A DNA stretch of 64,000 nt, from assembly GCF_900115245.1 (NCBI RefSeq), contig NZ_FOVT01000001.1, forward strand, positions 310,001-374,000, read 5' to 3'. Origin of the DNA: Mesorhizobium sp. NFR06 (GTDB lineage Bacteria; Pseudomonadota; Alphaproteobacteria; Rhizobiales; Rhizobiaceae). A program made the translations under genes and the position numbers. The notes under the pieces are model-generated. The model saw nothing but the letters and a program-made list of their open reading frames with translations. It ran no database searches and was not told the origin of the DNA. Each line of letters begins with the position of its first letter. Within the stretch, counting starts at the first letter, position 1. Shown here in pieces: positions 1-10,539 of the stretch.

Positions 1-715
1 CAATCTGATCCGTATAGATATCGGCGCCGACCAGCTCGCCCGCCGCCCGGTGAGCGTCGCCATCCAGGCCGATTGCGCGGAGGCGATCGAAGCCTTGCTC
101 GGCGCGATTGGCCTCGCCCACGTCGCTGCCGAGCAAAGCGAAGCGCGCGCCGCTGCGGCGCGAAAGGCGGCTTTTGCCGAATTGAGCCCAGCCTATGCCG
201 CGCAGGTGAATGCGGTGGAAACCATTCGCGACGCCTTGCCGGGCGCCATCATCGTCGGCGATTCGACACAGCCGATCTACGCCGCCAATCTCTACTACGA
301 CCATGACCGTCCAGGCGGCTGGTTCAACGCCGCGACCGGCTTCGGCGCGCTCGGCTACGGGCCGCCGGCGGCGATCGGCGCGGCGCTTGCCGTCCCCGAC
401 GCGCCGGTGGTATGCCTCACCGGCGACGGCGGCTTCCAGTTCACCTTGCCGGAGATCGGTGCCGCGCTCGATGCCGAGGCGCCTGTCATCTTCGTCGTCT
501 GGAACAATCGCGGCTATCGCGAGATCGAGACCTCGATGCTCGATGTCGGCGTCGAGCCGGTCGGCGTGTCGCCGGCGCCGCCGGATTTCTGCAAGCTCGC
601 CGAGGCCTATGGCATCGAGGCCGAGCGGCTGACCCAAGTTAGCGGTCTGGCCGAGGCGTTGAAGCGCGCCCGGGCCACCGGCAAGCCGCGCGTCATCGAG
701 GTCGCCGTCGACTGA
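1..715 (+). CDS. thiamine diphosphate-dependent enzyme, C-terminal part (acetolactate synthase / 2-oxoacid decarboxylase family)
   Basis: The reading frame is open from base 2, so the gene starts outside the window and only about the last 237 residues are present. They cover the end of the central domain and the C-terminal TPP-binding domain. The TPP motif is visible as GDGG (codons from base 421) followed about 28 residues later by NN in VVWNNRGY. The fold resembles acetolactate synthase-like enzymes. The spacing and the GDGGFQFTLPE segment recall 5-guanidino-2-oxopentanoate decarboxylase (AruI, arginine catabolism), but the window does not show the substrate. The frame ends with TGA at 713-715. 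Family assignment is secure; substrate is a guess. Confidence 0.8.
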   Translation, partial: NLIRIDIGADQLARRPVSVAIQADCAEAIEALLGAIGLAHVAAEQSEARAAAARKAAFAELSPAYAAQVNAVETIRDALPGAIIVGDSTQPIYAANLYYDHDRPGGWFNAATGFGALGYGPPAAIGAALAVPDAPVVCLTGDGGFQFTLPEIGAALDAEAPVIFVVWNNRGYREIETSMLDVGVEPVGVSPAPPDFCKLAEAYGIEAERLTQVSGLAEALKRARATGKPRVIEVAVD

Positions 716-793
716 AGGACGTAGCGACTGGTGCGAGCCCCGGGTTGGGCACGGGTTGCCGTGTGCCGGCAACCCTCACGATCCGGCCGGCTC

Positions 794-822
794 AGGCGCG
801 GCGGCCAGGCGTCGCCGCGCCT
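794..822. other. GC-rich hairpin after the TPP enzyme
   Basis: Ten-base arms (794-803 and 813-822) pair perfectly around a short loop. No T-run follows, so this is a possible Rho-assisted 3' end signal or mRNA-stabilising stem rather than a classic intrinsic terminator. The rest of the 716-957 gap shows no gene. Confidence 0.35.
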
Positions 823-957
823 GTCCGACGCATGCAAAGACGCTGCGCCAGCCATGTCGATATTTCAATTGAGTGACAGCGCGAAAGGCGCGACGTTCCA
901 AGCTGGGGCGGCATAACCCGAGATATAATCATAAGAAACGACAGGAGCGGTTGGAGT

Positions 958-1665
958 ATGACGGAAACGCTGAATGGCAGGCATGTCGTGGTGACGGGCG
1001 GTACTGGGGCGCTCGGCGGCGCGGTTGTCGGCAGGTTGCTTGAACAGGGCGCGATCTGCCACGTGCCAAACGCCCACGCGGCGGCGCCGCCGCATTTTCC
1101 ATACGCAGCCCACGCCAGCGTGCATCTGGCGCACAATGTCGACCTGTCGGATTCGGCCAAGGTCGAGGCCTTTTACCACCAGGTGCCCGACCTCTGGGCC
1201 TCGATCCACCTTGCCGGCGGCTTCACGATGGCGCCGATCGAAAAGATCGAACCGGCTTCCTTCGCCGAGATGATGGATACCAACGCCCGCACCACCTTCC
1301 TGTGCAGCCGCGCCGCGGTCCGCTCGATGCTGGCGTCGGATACGGCCGGCCGCATCGTCAATGTCACCGCGCGCGCCGGGCTCGATCCCAGGCGCGGTTC
1401 CGGCATGGTTGCCTATGCCGCGAGTAAGGCGGCCGTCGCGGCAATGACGGTGGCGATGGCGGAAGAGCTGAAGCACAAGGGCATTTTGGTCAATGCTGTC
1501 GCACCCTCGACACTCGATACCCCGGCCAACCGTGCCGACATGCCGGATGCCGATGTCACCAAATGGGTCAGCCTGGAAGCGGCTGCCGAAGCAATCGCCT
1601 ATCTGGCATCACCAGCCAATCTGGCAATGAGCGGAACGCTGGTACCGCTTTACGGACGCGCCTGA
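958..1665 (+). CDS. SDR family NAD(P)-dependent oxidoreductase
   Basis: A 235-residue classical short-chain dehydrogenase/reductase. The N-terminal cofactor motif TGGTGALG follows the first beta strand (residues about 13-20). The catalytic YxxxK pair is seen as YAASK, and the C-terminal half has the usual NAVAPSTLDTPANR segment. The start is preceded by GGAG motifs (CAGGAGCGGTTGGAG). It stands alone between the TPP enzyme and a minus-strand block, so the neighbours do not suggest a substrate. The usual NNAG motif is replaced by HLAGGF, a variant seen in some SDR subgroups. Confidence 0.85.
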   Translation: MTETLNGRHVVVTGGTGALGGAVVGRLLEQGAICHVPNAHAAAPPHFPYAAHASVHLAHNVDLSDSAKVEAFYHQVPDLWASIHLAGGFTMAPIEKIEPASFAEMMDTNARTTFLCSRAAVRSMLASDTAGRIVNVTARAGLDPRRGSGMVAYAASKAAVAAMTVAMAEELKHKGILVNAVAPSTLDTPANRADMPDADVTKWVSLEAAAEAIAYLASPANLAMSGTLVPLYGRA

Positions 1666-1683
1666 GGAGGCGCTGTAGGCGGC

Positions 1684-1988
1684 TCATTTGCAGCCGAGCT
1701 TGCCTATCTGCAGCTTGAACCTGCGCCGTCCCGGCATTTGTTCTGCGCTTGAGTCGTCTACGATAAACACATCGAGCGTGCAGGTGTCGGCCCGCACCCG
1801 GTAGTGGTCGTTTCCGGCATGCTCAATCGCGTCGATGGGGCCATGCTCTTCCAGCCTGCGGCGCAACATCGCCGCTGTCGGTAACGGCGTCGATCTCGGC
1901 CTTGCCGCTGCCAATTGGGCGGCAACGCCGCCGATGCCGCCACTGCGCCAGGCCGCAGGAATGCCGCGACAAAACCGATTCGGTTCAT
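1684..1988 (-). pseudogene. small secreted protein, reading frame broken
   Basis: The ATG at 1988 opens a signal-peptide-like start (MNRIGFVAAFL), but that frame turns into Arg-rich nonsense. A convincing C-terminus (LEEHGPIDAIEHAGNDHYRV, then two Cys and a basic tail) lies in a second frame that ends at 1684. The third frame gives a plausible middle segment (KAEIDAVTDSGDVA). The simplest reading is a periplasmic protein of about 95 residues carrying two or more indels, from decay or base-call error. An unbroken 126-residue frame (1684-2064) exists, but its first half does not look like protein. I do not recognise the family. Confidence 0.4.
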
Positions 1989-2092
1989 AAGACCTCTGAT
2001 TGCTTGGCTTCCAATGGAGGCCTTTACCGGCGTCAGTCACTCTACAGCCGTTGGCGGCCGCCAACGCTTCTAAAGCATTAGGAGAACCGCGA

Positions 2093-2919
2093 CTATGTCA
2101 GGTTCGATACGCCGGCCTCGATGACCTCGACCGCGTCGCCGATGGCGATTGTACCGGCATTGTTCGGAATCGCGTTCTGGCCGAAGATGATGCCACCCTT
2201 GGCCGAGCGATGGAGTTTGCCAAGGGTCTGCAACGGCCGCGCGGGTCCGGCTGCTCGCCGCTGTGCGGATCGCGAGTGGTGATGACACAGCGCGCGCAGG
2301 GCTTTGCGATCCGCAACTCGGCAGAGCCTATGCGGATCGTCTTCCAGCTGTCTTCGGGCCATGCGCCTTCTGCGTCGATTACGATGTTAGGGCGAAACCG
2401 CGCCATCTCGATGGGACTGGCAAGATGGCTGTTCAGATGCTCCAGCGAGCCAGTCGTGGCCACCAGCAGCGGAAAACCATCGGCAAAGCCGACGTATTCG
2501 CCAGGTTGGCCGAATTCCGAGTCGACCGGCCGGTTCCGCGGATCGTCAAAATAGACGAGGTCGACGGGCCGGCCAAGAATAGCCGAGAGATATGCGCCCG
2601 CGGCCGGATCGCCCGATCGCGCGGCAACCATATCCTTCCAGATCTTGACCTGGCGGAGTGCAGTACCAGGAGCCGGAGCCTCGACGGCGTGCGAGCCATG
2701 CCTGTCATGCTTCAGCAGGATGCCCGTGTCGCGATGCTCGACGTCGATTGTCGTCATTGCCGGTATCTGGCGAATGGTGAGGAACTGTCCGTCCTTGTCG
2801 ACGACCATCCAGCGACGGTCCCCGGCCATGCCCATGGTCTCGATGTCAGCGCTCGGCACGGCATGGCCGCGCAGGCTCTTGACCGGATAGCGATAGAGTT
2901 CGACGACCTTCATGCGCAA
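2093..2919 (-). pseudogene. MOSC domain protein, frameshifted near the C-terminus
   Basis: The N-terminal 220 or so residues (from ATG 2919) are a typical MOSC N-terminal beta-barrel plus MOSC core: VVELYRYPVKSLRG, GDRRWMVVD, then RFRPNIVID and the Cys-containing KPCARCVITTRDP. After GEQPDPRG the frame goes wrong. The expected ending (PLQTLGKL, GGIIFGQNAIP, IAIGDAVEVIEAG) continues in another frame that stops at 2093. Adding one G beside the GGCC at about 2235-2238 restores a full-length protein of about 275 residues. MOSC proteins bind molybdenum cofactor sulfur through a conserved Cys and act in Moco sulfuration or N-hydroxylated substrate reduction (mARC/YcbX type). Either a sequencing indel or a true frameshift. 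Confidence 0.75.
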
Positions 2920-3061
2920 TGCTTCTCTGTTGCCCGAAGGGCGTGACTTCCCATGTCATAGCCCACGATGACACCCGCCCGACCCTACAGCCGCAAGGGC
3001 GCAGGTGAAGGGGTTGCACCGTCTTTGTCTTGTGCCAACCGCTCGGCTCTCACCGCGCATG

Positions 3062-3096
3062 AAAAAACCCGCGAGCCTTGCAGCCCGCGGGTTTTT
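3062..3096 (-). terminator. intrinsic terminator of rpsA
   Basis: On the minus strand, CCCGCGGGC and GCTCGCGGG form a 9-bp stem (one G-U pair) with a 6-base loop, followed by TTTTTT. It lies 33-67 bases beyond the rpsA stop. The plus-strand copy also ends in TTTTT, so it could work in both directions. Confidence 0.85.
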
Positions 3097-3128
3097 GTTG
3101 ACAGCCGCGCGCGAGGCGCGGTCGGGGC

Positions 3129-4826
3129 TTAGTTGCCTTGCTTCTTCAGCGCCGCGCCCAGGATATCGCCCAGCGAGGCGCCGGAGTCGGTCGAGCCGTA
3201 TTGGGCGACCGCTTCCTTTTCCTCGGCGATTTCCAGCGCCTTGATCGAGACCTGCAGCTTGCGGGTCTTCTTGTCGAAGGCGATGACGCGGGCGTCGACC
3301 TTCTGGCCGACGGTGAAGCGCTCGGGGCGCTGCTCGTCGCGGTCGCGGGAAAGGTCCGAACGCTTGATGAAGGTCTCGATGCCGCTGTCGACCAGCCGCA
3401 CGTCCAGACCGCCATCCTTCACGCCGATGACCTCGCAGGTAACGACGGCGTTCTTGCGCAGCTCGCCGCTGCTCGCGGCTTCGCCGACCGTGTCACGCGC
3501 CAGCTGCTTGATGCCGAGCGAGATGCGCTCCTTCTCGATGTCGACGTCGAGCACCTGCGCCTTGACCATGTCGCCGCGATTGTACTCTTCGATGACCTGC
3601 TCGCCCGGACGGGTCCAGTCGAGGTCGGAAAGGTGGACCATGCCGTCCACGTCGCCTTCCAAGCCGATGAACAGGCCGAACTCGGTCTTGTTCTTGACCT
3701 CGCCCTCGACCTGGCTGCCGACCGGATGGCTGCGCGCGAAGGCCTCCCACGGGTTCTCCAGCGTCTGCTTGAGGCCGAGCGAGATGCGGCGCTTGGCCGG
3801 ATCGACCTCGAGCACCACCACGTCGACTTCCTGCGTCGTCGACAGGATCTTGCCGGGATGCACGTTCTTCTTCGTCCACGACATTTCCGAAACGTGGATG
3901 AGCCCCTCGATGCCCGGCTCCAGCTCGACGAACGCGCCGTAGTCGGTGATGTTGGTGACGGTGCCCTTGATCTTCTTGCCGATCGGGAACTTGGTGCCGA
4001 TATCCGACCATGGATCGCTCTCGAGCTGCTTCATGCCGAGCGAGATGCGGTGGGTTTCCTGGTTGATGCGAATGATCTGCACCTTGACCGTCTGGCCGAT
4101 GTTGAGGATCTCGGTCGGATGGTTGACGCGGCGCCATGCCATGTCGGTGACGTGCAGCAGGCCGTCGATGCCGCCGAGGTCGACGAACGCACCGTAGTCG
4201 GTGATGTTCTTGACCACGCCTTCGACCACCTGGCCCTCCTCGAGGTTCTGCACGATTTCCGAACGCTGTTCGGCGCGGCTCTCCTCGAGCACGGTGCGGC
4301 GCGACACCACGATGTTGCCGCGACGGCGATCCATCTTGAGGATCTCGAAGGGCTGCGGGTTGTGCATCAGCGGGGTGACGTCGCGGATCGGACGGATATC
4401 GACCTGGCTGCGCGGCAGGAACGCCACGGCGCCGTCGAGGTCGACGGTGAAGCCGCCCTTGACCTGGTTGAAGATGACGCCTTCGACGCGCTCACCCTTG
4501 GTGAACTTCTCTTCGAGGCGCACCCAGCTCTCCTCGCGGCGGGCCTTCTCGCGCGACAGCATGGCTTCGCCAAGCGCGTTCTCGATGCGCTCGACATAGA
4601 CCTCGACGGTGTCGCCGACCTTGAGGGAGGATTCCTTGCCCTTGGCGCCGAATTCCTTCAGCGGCACGCGGCCTTCGACCTTGAGGCCGACATCGATGAT
4701 GGCCATGTCCTTTTCGATCGCGGTGATCGTGCCCCGGACAACCTGGCCCTCGCCGGAATGGCCGGCGGTGAATGATTCTTCGAGCATGCTCGCGAAATCG
4801 TCGCGAGACGGATTAGCTACTGACAT
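3129..4826 (-). CDS. rpsA: 30S ribosomal protein S1
   Basis: A 565-residue protein that binds mRNA on the small ribosomal subunit and aids initiation on structured or weak-RBS messages. Six S1 (OB-fold) repeats can be read in order at roughly residues 27-95, 113-175, 198-265, 285-352, 372-440 and 457-525. The middle ones carry the classic [15 protein letters not shown] and IHVSEMSW signatures. The start is the ATG at 4826 ([11 protein letters not shown]), which has CCAGGAGAAACA just upstream; an in-frame ATG at 4850 lacks such a site. It follows cmk on the same strand, as in most alphaproteobacteria, and is closed by the terminator at 3062-3096. Length is normal for the group. Confidence 0.98.
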   Translation of the reverse strand: MSVANPSRDDFASMLEESFTAGHSGEGQVVRGTITAIEKDMAIIDVGLKVEGRVPLKEFGAKGKESSLKVGDTVEVYVERIENALGEAMLSREKARREESWVRLEEKFTKGERVEGVIFNQVKGGFTVDLDGAVAFLPRSQVDIRPIRDVTPLMHNPQPFEILKMDRRRGNIVVSRRTVLEESRAEQRSEIVQNLEEGQVVEGVVKNITDYGAFVDLGGIDGLLHVTDMAWRRVNHPTEILNIGQTVKVQIIRINQETHRISLGMKQLESDPWSDIGTKFPIGKKIKGTVTNITDYGAFVELEPGIEGLIHVSEMSWTKKNVHPGKILSTTQEVDVVVLEVDPAKRRISLGLKQTLENPWEAFARSHPVGSQVEGEVKNKTEFGLFIGLEGDVDGMVHLSDLDWTRPGEQVIEEYNRGDMVKAQVLDVDIEKERISLGIKQLARDTVGEAASSGELRKNAVVTCEVIGVKDGGLDVRLVDSGIETFIKRSDLSRDRDEQRPERFTVGQKVDARVIAFDKKTRKLQVSIKALEIAEEKEAVAQYGSTDSGASLGDILGAALKKQGN

Positions 4827-5034
4827 TGTTTCTCCTGGAATGCCCCGCATGGCTAGCGGAGCGGGCGCCGTGGGTTAGCGTTGCGTGAGCCTGCCGGCGT
4901 TCCGGGCTGAAGAGCCCTTGGCCGCTGTTCAGGCGGCAAGTCCGGCGCATGAAGAATGCTGGCAGGCTGGTTCGTGCCCGATATGGGTATTTTTTCCGCG
5001 TTCGGCAATCGCAAGCGCGGGAGAAAAACCCGGA

Positions 5035-5685
5035 TCAGGCCTTGTTTCTCTTGGCAAGGGCCTCGTCAACGATCGCCATCGCCGCCAGAAACGCGGCTTC
5101 TATAGCCATTTCGCTGGTATCAAGCAAGTGCGCGTCTTCCGCCGGCTTCAGCGGCGAGGAGGCTCTGCCCATGTCGCGCTCGTCGCGGCGCTGGATATCG
5201 GCGAGGATCGTGGCAAAGTCGGCGCTGCCGCCCATGCTCTCGATCTCGGCCAGCCGGCGCTTGGCGCGCACTTCGGCGCTTGCCGTGACATAGAGCTTGA
5301 TGTCGGCGTCGGGACACACGACCGTGCCGATGTCGCGGCCGTCGAGTACCGCGCCCGGTGGCGCCTTGGCGAAGGCGCGCTGCTTTTCGACCAGGATGCG
5401 CCGGACCGTGGGAATGACCGCGACCTTGGAGGCCGCCTCGCCCACCGCATGCGCCGACAGCACGGTGCGGTCGAGGTTGGAAAGGTCGACCTGCCGCGCC
5501 GCGGTTTCGGCCGCCGAGACATTGTCGAGCGGCAGGCCGAGCTCGAGCAGCTTGTGGGCGACCGCGCGATAGGTGAGGCCTGTGTCGAGCAGGTTCAGCC
5601 GATAGTGGTCGGCGAGCCGGCGGGCCAGCGTGCCCTTGCCGGCGCCCGCTGGTCCGTCGATGGCGATGGTGAAGGTGTGGGTCAT
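5035..5685 (-). CDS. cmk: (d)CMP kinase
   Basis: Cytidylate kinase transfers phosphate from ATP to CMP or dCMP. The 216-residue protein shows the P-loop [11 protein letters not shown] (residues 9-19), the [11 protein letters not shown] substrate-binding segment and the [24 protein letters not shown]-binding and lid region. The start at 5685 ([12 protein letters not shown]) is chosen because the P-loop should lie about ten residues in; a longer frame to 5769 reads into a repeat element and adds an Arg-rich tail unlike the family. It sits between aroA and rpsA on the minus strand. The 208-base gap to rpsA shows no other gene and probably holds the rpsA promoter. Confidence 0.97.
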   Translation of the reverse strand: MTHTFTIAIDGPAGAGKGTLARRLADHYRLNLLDTGLTYRAVAHKLLELGLPLDNVSAAETAARQVDLSNLDRTVLSAHAVGEAASKVAVIPTVRRILVEKQRAFAKAPPGAVLDGRDIGTVVCPDADIKLYVTASAEVRAKRRLAEIESMGGSADFATILADIQRRDERDMGRASSPLKPAEDAHLLDTSEMAIEAAFLAAMAIVDEALAKRNKA

Positions 5686-5735
5686 GAGAGGGTCGCCACG
5701 AGCGGAAGAAGAGACGAGCGCCGCGTTCCGTCGCG

Positions 5736-5889
5736 CCCCCCTCTGTCCTGCCGGACATCTCCCCCGCAAGGGTGGAGATTGGCAGTTTTGGCGCTCCGCT
5801 CAATTCCGTAACGTTGGCGATTGGCGAAAGCCGCGATGACAGCTGATCTCCCCCCTGGTGGGGGAGATGTCCGGCAGGACAGAAGGGGG
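5736..5889. repeat. long inverted repeat between cmk and aroA (rhizobial intergenic palindromic element)
   Basis: The arms at 5736-5765 and 5860-5889 are near-perfect reverse complements about 30 bases long, sharing the core GTCCTGCCGGACATCTCCCC and its complement. About 94 bases separate them. Inside, CTCCCCCCTGGTGGGGGAG forms a second small stem. This is the architecture of the dispersed non-coding palindromic elements common in Mesorhizobium and related genomes. It may separate cmk from aroA transcription or alter mRNA stability. Confidence 0.75.
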
Positions 5890-5932
5890 CGCTGTCCCGC
5901 CAGCGTTTCAGTTCGGCCCGTACCCATCGCCT

Positions 5933-7372
<1,440 letters not shown>

Positions 7373-7485
7373 TCATCCCCTTGGCGCGGCCCTTCGAACG
7401 CAAGCTTTTATGATGCCGGCTTTTGGCTTTGACAGCGCTCAAAACTGCGGTTAAGGGGACCACTCTTTTATCGACGAGGCCTACT

Positions 7486-7884
7486 GTGGCAAAAGCTGAA
7501 CTTGGCACCAAGCGTGTCGACCCAGAGACGGGTCGGAAATTCTACGATCTCAACAAGGACCCGATCGTCTCGCCCTATACCGGCAAGAGCTATCCGCGCT
7601 CCTATTTCGACGAAGGCAAGATTTCCGCCGTCGAGGAAGACGAGGACGTCGCCGACAAGGAAATCGACGCCGAGGAAGAAGAGGGCGCCGAAGTCGTCTC
7701 GCTCGAAGAAGCCGATGACGAGGCCAAGGGCCCCGCCGACGATCTTCCCGATCTCGGCGACGAGGAGGAGGACGATGTCGATCTCGGCGACGATGACGAC
7801 GTCACCTTCCTGGCCGATGAAGAGGAAGAGGACGACGACGTCGCCGACATGATCGGCGTCGGCGACGACGAGGACGAGGTCTGA
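7486..7884 (+). CDS. TIGR02300 family protein (FYDLN acid domain)
   Basis: A 132-residue, extremely acidic protein. The conserved N-terminal block is AELGTKRVDPETGRKFYDLN (FYDLN at residues 19-23) followed by KDPIVSPYTGKSYP. The remainder is low-complexity Glu/Asp. This matches the alphaproteobacterial TIGR02300 family, whose function is unknown. I place the start at the GTG at 7486 (VAKAELG) because relatives begin just there and GAGG lies 7-11 bases upstream; an upstream ATG at 7423 would add 21 unsupported residues. It is divergent from aroA and shares the 194-base intergenic region, a conserved arrangement in rhizobia. Confidence 0.9.
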   Translation: MAKAELGTKRVDPETGRKFYDLNKDPIVSPYTGKSYPRSYFDEGKISAVEEDEDVADKEIDAEEEEGAEVVSLEEADDEAKGPADDLPDLGDEEEDDVDLGDDDDVTFLADEEEEDDDVADMIGVGDDEDEV

Positions 7885-8062
7885 CCTTTGGTCTTTGGCG
7901 CGCTTGTTTGCCGGCCATTTTGGCCTGTGACGAAAAAGCGGCTGTCCAAGGCTTGATCTTGACCGAAGGCGGCGCTAGAAGCCGCCAGCACTAAACGACG
8001 GCGCGGTTCCCGACCGCGCCGGATCTCTTCGCCGGAAACGGCGCCGGCCGACTGCCGGGAGT

Positions 8063-8138
<76 letters not shown>

Positions 8139-8153
8139 AACAGTCTCCTGGCC

Positions 8154-8633
8154 ATGTTCGGCGTTGCAGCATTAGCGCTTGCAGCTTGCCAGTCGGCTTC
8201 CGACGAACCGCCTCCGCCGCAACAACCTGCCCTGGCCGCTGCCGCAGCTCCGGCTCCCGCCGTGCCGAACTCGGCGGTCTTGGACCAGGCCGTCGCGGTC
8301 GTTCCTCCCGGCAAGGGCGTTCCGGCCAGATATGCGGCATTCTCGGGCATATGGGCCGGGCAGCTCAATGGCATGTATGACGGCAAATTGGCCGTGCTGA
8401 CGGTTTCCCCGGGCGGGCAGGTGACGGCCAGCTATGCATGGGGCGACCTGGCCGACAACAAGCCGGGCGTCGCCGACGGCTCCGGCCGGATTGCCGGCAA
8501 CACGTTGAAGCTCGGGCGCCTGCCGAACGGCGCCGACATCACCGCCACGATGCTGTCGGAAGGGACGCTCAGCGTTACCTACGCGCTGGCCGGGCAGACC
8601 TATACAGGCTCGTTCGCCCGGGTCGGCCAGTGA
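8154..8633 (+). CDS. putative lipoprotein of unknown function
   Basis: From the ATG at 8154 the product has 159 residues. It starts MFGVAALALAAC with a lipobox (LAAC, Cys12), then a Pro/Ala-rich linker and a domain of about 100 residues with a Trp/Gly pattern (FSGIWAGQLNG ... GSFARVGQ) that looks like a small beta-sheet module. I do not recognise the family. The start is uncertain: the n-region lacks the usual positive charge, and the frame stays open upstream through the tRNA gene, with Arg and Lys codons and TTG (8127) or CTG starts. The coding region begins only 15 bases after the tRNA CCA end, so it may be transcribed with the tRNA. Confidence 0.7.
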   Translation: MFGVAALALAACQSASDEPPPPQQPALAAAAAPAPAVPNSAVLDQAVAVVPPGKGVPARYAAFSGIWAGQLNGMYDGKLAVLTVSPGGQVTASYAWGDLADNKPGVADGSGRIAGNTLKLGRLPNGADITATMLSEGTLSVTYALAGQTYTGSFARVGQ

Positions 8634-8646
8634 ACAAGCTTGGCAG

Positions 8647-9757
8647 TTAAGATTGAAGCGGGTCCTTGGTGATCCGCACGCACATCGGCGTTCCGATCTC
8701 GATGGCGTGGCTGGTGTCGGTCAACCGGCCGGTCGCGCCGTCGCGGGCGAAGATCGAGATGCGGTCGGCGTTCTGATTGGCCGAAAACAGATGCCGGCCC
8801 GAAGGACTCAGCGCGAGGTTGCGCGGCGTGGCGCCGCCGCAGGGCGCGAAATCCACCAGATCGAGCTTTCCCGATTGCTGACCGACAGCCAAGATGACGA
8901 CGCTGTCGTGGCCGCGGTTGGAGCCATAGAGGAAGCGGCCGTCGGGCGAGATCTGGATGTCGGCGCAGTGATTGCGCGCGCGAGCCTGCTCGGGCACCGC
9001 CGGCCTGGTGTCGATCGGTTCGAGCCGGCCCGATGCTTGGTCGAGCGCCAGCGAGACGACCGTCGAGTCGAGCTCGTTCATGACGAAGACGAAGCGGCCA
9101 TTCGGATGCAGCGCGACGTGACGCAGGCCGGCGCCAGGCGCGAGCGCCGAGGAAGCGAGCTTCACCAGGCCGCCGTCCGGTTCGATCCGGTAGGAGACCA
9201 GCTGGTCGATGCCGAGATCGGCGACGATGGCGACGCCGCCTTGGATCGTCTCGGTGACGCTATGCGCGTGCGGCCGCTCCTGGCGATCGGCGTTGGGACC
9301 GGTGCCGGAATGCGCGACGCTGGCCAGCGACGCGGTCAGGCCGCCATCATTCCTGAGCCCGAAGACCGCAACCGCCTGGTCGGGTCCGCCGCTGCCCATG
9401 CCGTAATTCGCCACCAGAAGCTTGGCGCCGTCGCGCGTGATCGTGTTGTGCGCGGTGATGCTGCCAAGCGAAGCCTGCTTGTTGATATAGGCGAGTGAAT
9501 TGGTGGCGCGGCCGAAGCAATAGGCCGAGACCGTTCCCTCGCGCCAGGCGAAGACTTCGGAATTGGCATAGATCAATGAGCCGTCAGGCGTCACCGACAG
9601 GAAGGTCGGGTTGTCGACCTCGCCGGTCTCGGCAAGCTTTTGCACGGCAAGCGTCGCCTCGTCGAAGGCGTAGACGCCGAGGCCGACACCGTGCGCCTTG
9701 GAAATAGGGCGCCTCGCGGTTGAGGCTGCCGACAAAGACCAGACAGGCGCTTTGCAT
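8647..9757 (-). CDS. lactonase family beta-propeller protein (frame break near the 5' end)
   Basis: About 370 residues with repeated propeller blades (VTPDGSLIYA, LHPNGRFVFVMNE, ISPDGRFLYGSNRGHDS, LSPSGRHLFSANQN), as in YbhE/6-phosphogluconolactonase-type sugar lactonases. The natural start is the ATG at 9757 (MQSACLVFVGSLNREAPYF) with a strong GGGAGGAAT site, but that frame leaves the coding phase near 9696-9704. The propeller continues in the frame open from 9735. Removing one base in the TTCC of the coding strand joins the two parts. If real, an internal start at 9735 would still give 362 residues. Next to a sugar catabolic operon, it may open a sugar-acid lactone. Confidence 0.8.
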
Positions 9758-9843
9758 CGATATTCCTCCCATGCCCGGGGCTTCTCCGCCTGTGCCGGCC
9801 GTCGAAAATTTCGCCGATCATCGCTTGCAAGGCAATCTCATAT

Positions 9844-9868
9844 GTGAAAATATTATTCACAAAAGAAA
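9844..9868 (+). promoter_or_regulatory. candidate operator upstream of the MaoC/CoA-transferase operon
   Basis: GTGAA and TTCAC arms (9844-9860) form an AT-rich imperfect palindrome. It overlaps a 17-base stretch (9852-9868) that recurs with 15 matches at 13953-13969, upstream of the amidohydrolase gene. Both lie just upstream of genes of the catabolic region, so a shared regulator, perhaps the IclR protein encoded at 13970-14758, is a reasonable inference. Confidence 0.4.
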
Positions 9869-9889
9869 ACTGACGGGAGAAAAGCGATC

Positions 9890-9964
9890 ATGCGTCTCGC
9901 CATCCGGCTTCGTGCCCCGACCTGCCTTGCAGGCCGCGTCGGAACCTTCCGGGTCGAGGCATGA
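9890..9964 (+). CDS. possible 24-residue upstream ORF, stop overlaps the next start
   Basis: ATG at 9890 is preceded by a strong ribosome-binding site (ACGGGAGAAAAGCGATC). The frame runs 24 codons ([12 protein letters not shown]...FRVEA) to TGA at 9962-9964, which overlaps the ATG at 9961 of the MaoC gene as ATGA. It could be a leader ORF that couples translation to the MaoC gene, or the remnant of a longer N-terminus. There is no similarity I recognise. Confidence 0.3.
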   Translation: MRLAIRLRAPTCLAGRVGTFRVEA

Positions 9965-10536
9965 GCGCCTTCCCGCCGACCGCCTGCCCAACAGTCGGCC
10001 CAACGGTCGGCATTGCCTCGACGCATCCGGCCGACATGCCGCAGGCGCATGCCGACATCCCTGTCTGGAATTCGGAAAACTGGTTTTACGAGGACTGGCA
10101 GGTCGGCCACAAAATCCGCTCCCTGCGTCGCACCATCGCCGAGGGCGAAAGCCATATGTTCAATGCGCTGGTGCTCGATATCCACCCTTACGTGCAGGAC
10201 CAGATGTTCGCCGAGAAGGAGGGCATCTTCGGCCGGCGGCTGGTGGCGGGCGCGTTCGTGTTTTCGGCCGGCCTCGGCCTCGTCGCCACCAACTGCGTCA
10301 ACGCCTTTTCCTATGGCTACGACAAGCTGCGCTTCATCAAGCCGGTCTTCATCGGCGACACCATCTATTCCATCCGCACCAACCTCGACAAAAAGCCGCG
10401 CTACAAGGACATGGGCCTGATCCGCGCCAGCTACGAAGTCTTCAAGGGTGAAGGAGAGCTGGTGCTCTACTGCGAGCATCTGCAGACGGTGAAATACAAG
10501 AACCCGGCCGACTTTGTCGGCAAGACCGAGAAGTGA
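9961..10536 (+). CDS. MaoC family dehydratase (hot-dog fold)
   Basis: 191 residues if started at ATG 9961. The conserved part begins near [19 protein letters not shown], so ATG 10036 (166 residues) is an alternative; the first 25 residues contain the odd repeat TVGPTVG. The hot-dog domain carries [18 protein letters not shown] and [20 protein letters not shown]. MaoC proteins typically hydrate enoyl-CoA substrates. Here the usual D-x4-H catalytic pair is less clear (HPYVQD). It resembles the second MaoC gene at 21758, including the [19 protein letters not shown] block. It is the first gene of an operon with the CoA-transferase four bases downstream. Confidence 0.85.
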   Translation: MSAFPPTACPTVGPTVGIASTHPADMPQAHADIPVWNSENWFYEDWQVGHKIRSLRRTIAEGESHMFNALVLDIHPYVQDQMFAEKEGIFGRRLVAGAFVFSAGLGLVATNCVNAFSYGYDKLRFIKPVFIGDTIYSIRTNLDKKPRYKDMGLIRASYEVFKGEGELVLYCEHLQTVKYKNPADFVGKTEK

Positions 10537-10539
10537 ACC

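Noticed and set aside
3138..4775. Long plus-strand open frame (545 codons) opposite rpsA
   Set aside because: It is the antisense of rpsA; the composition is Asp/Leu/His-rich shadow sequence with no motif, and the minus strand has a perfect S1 protein.
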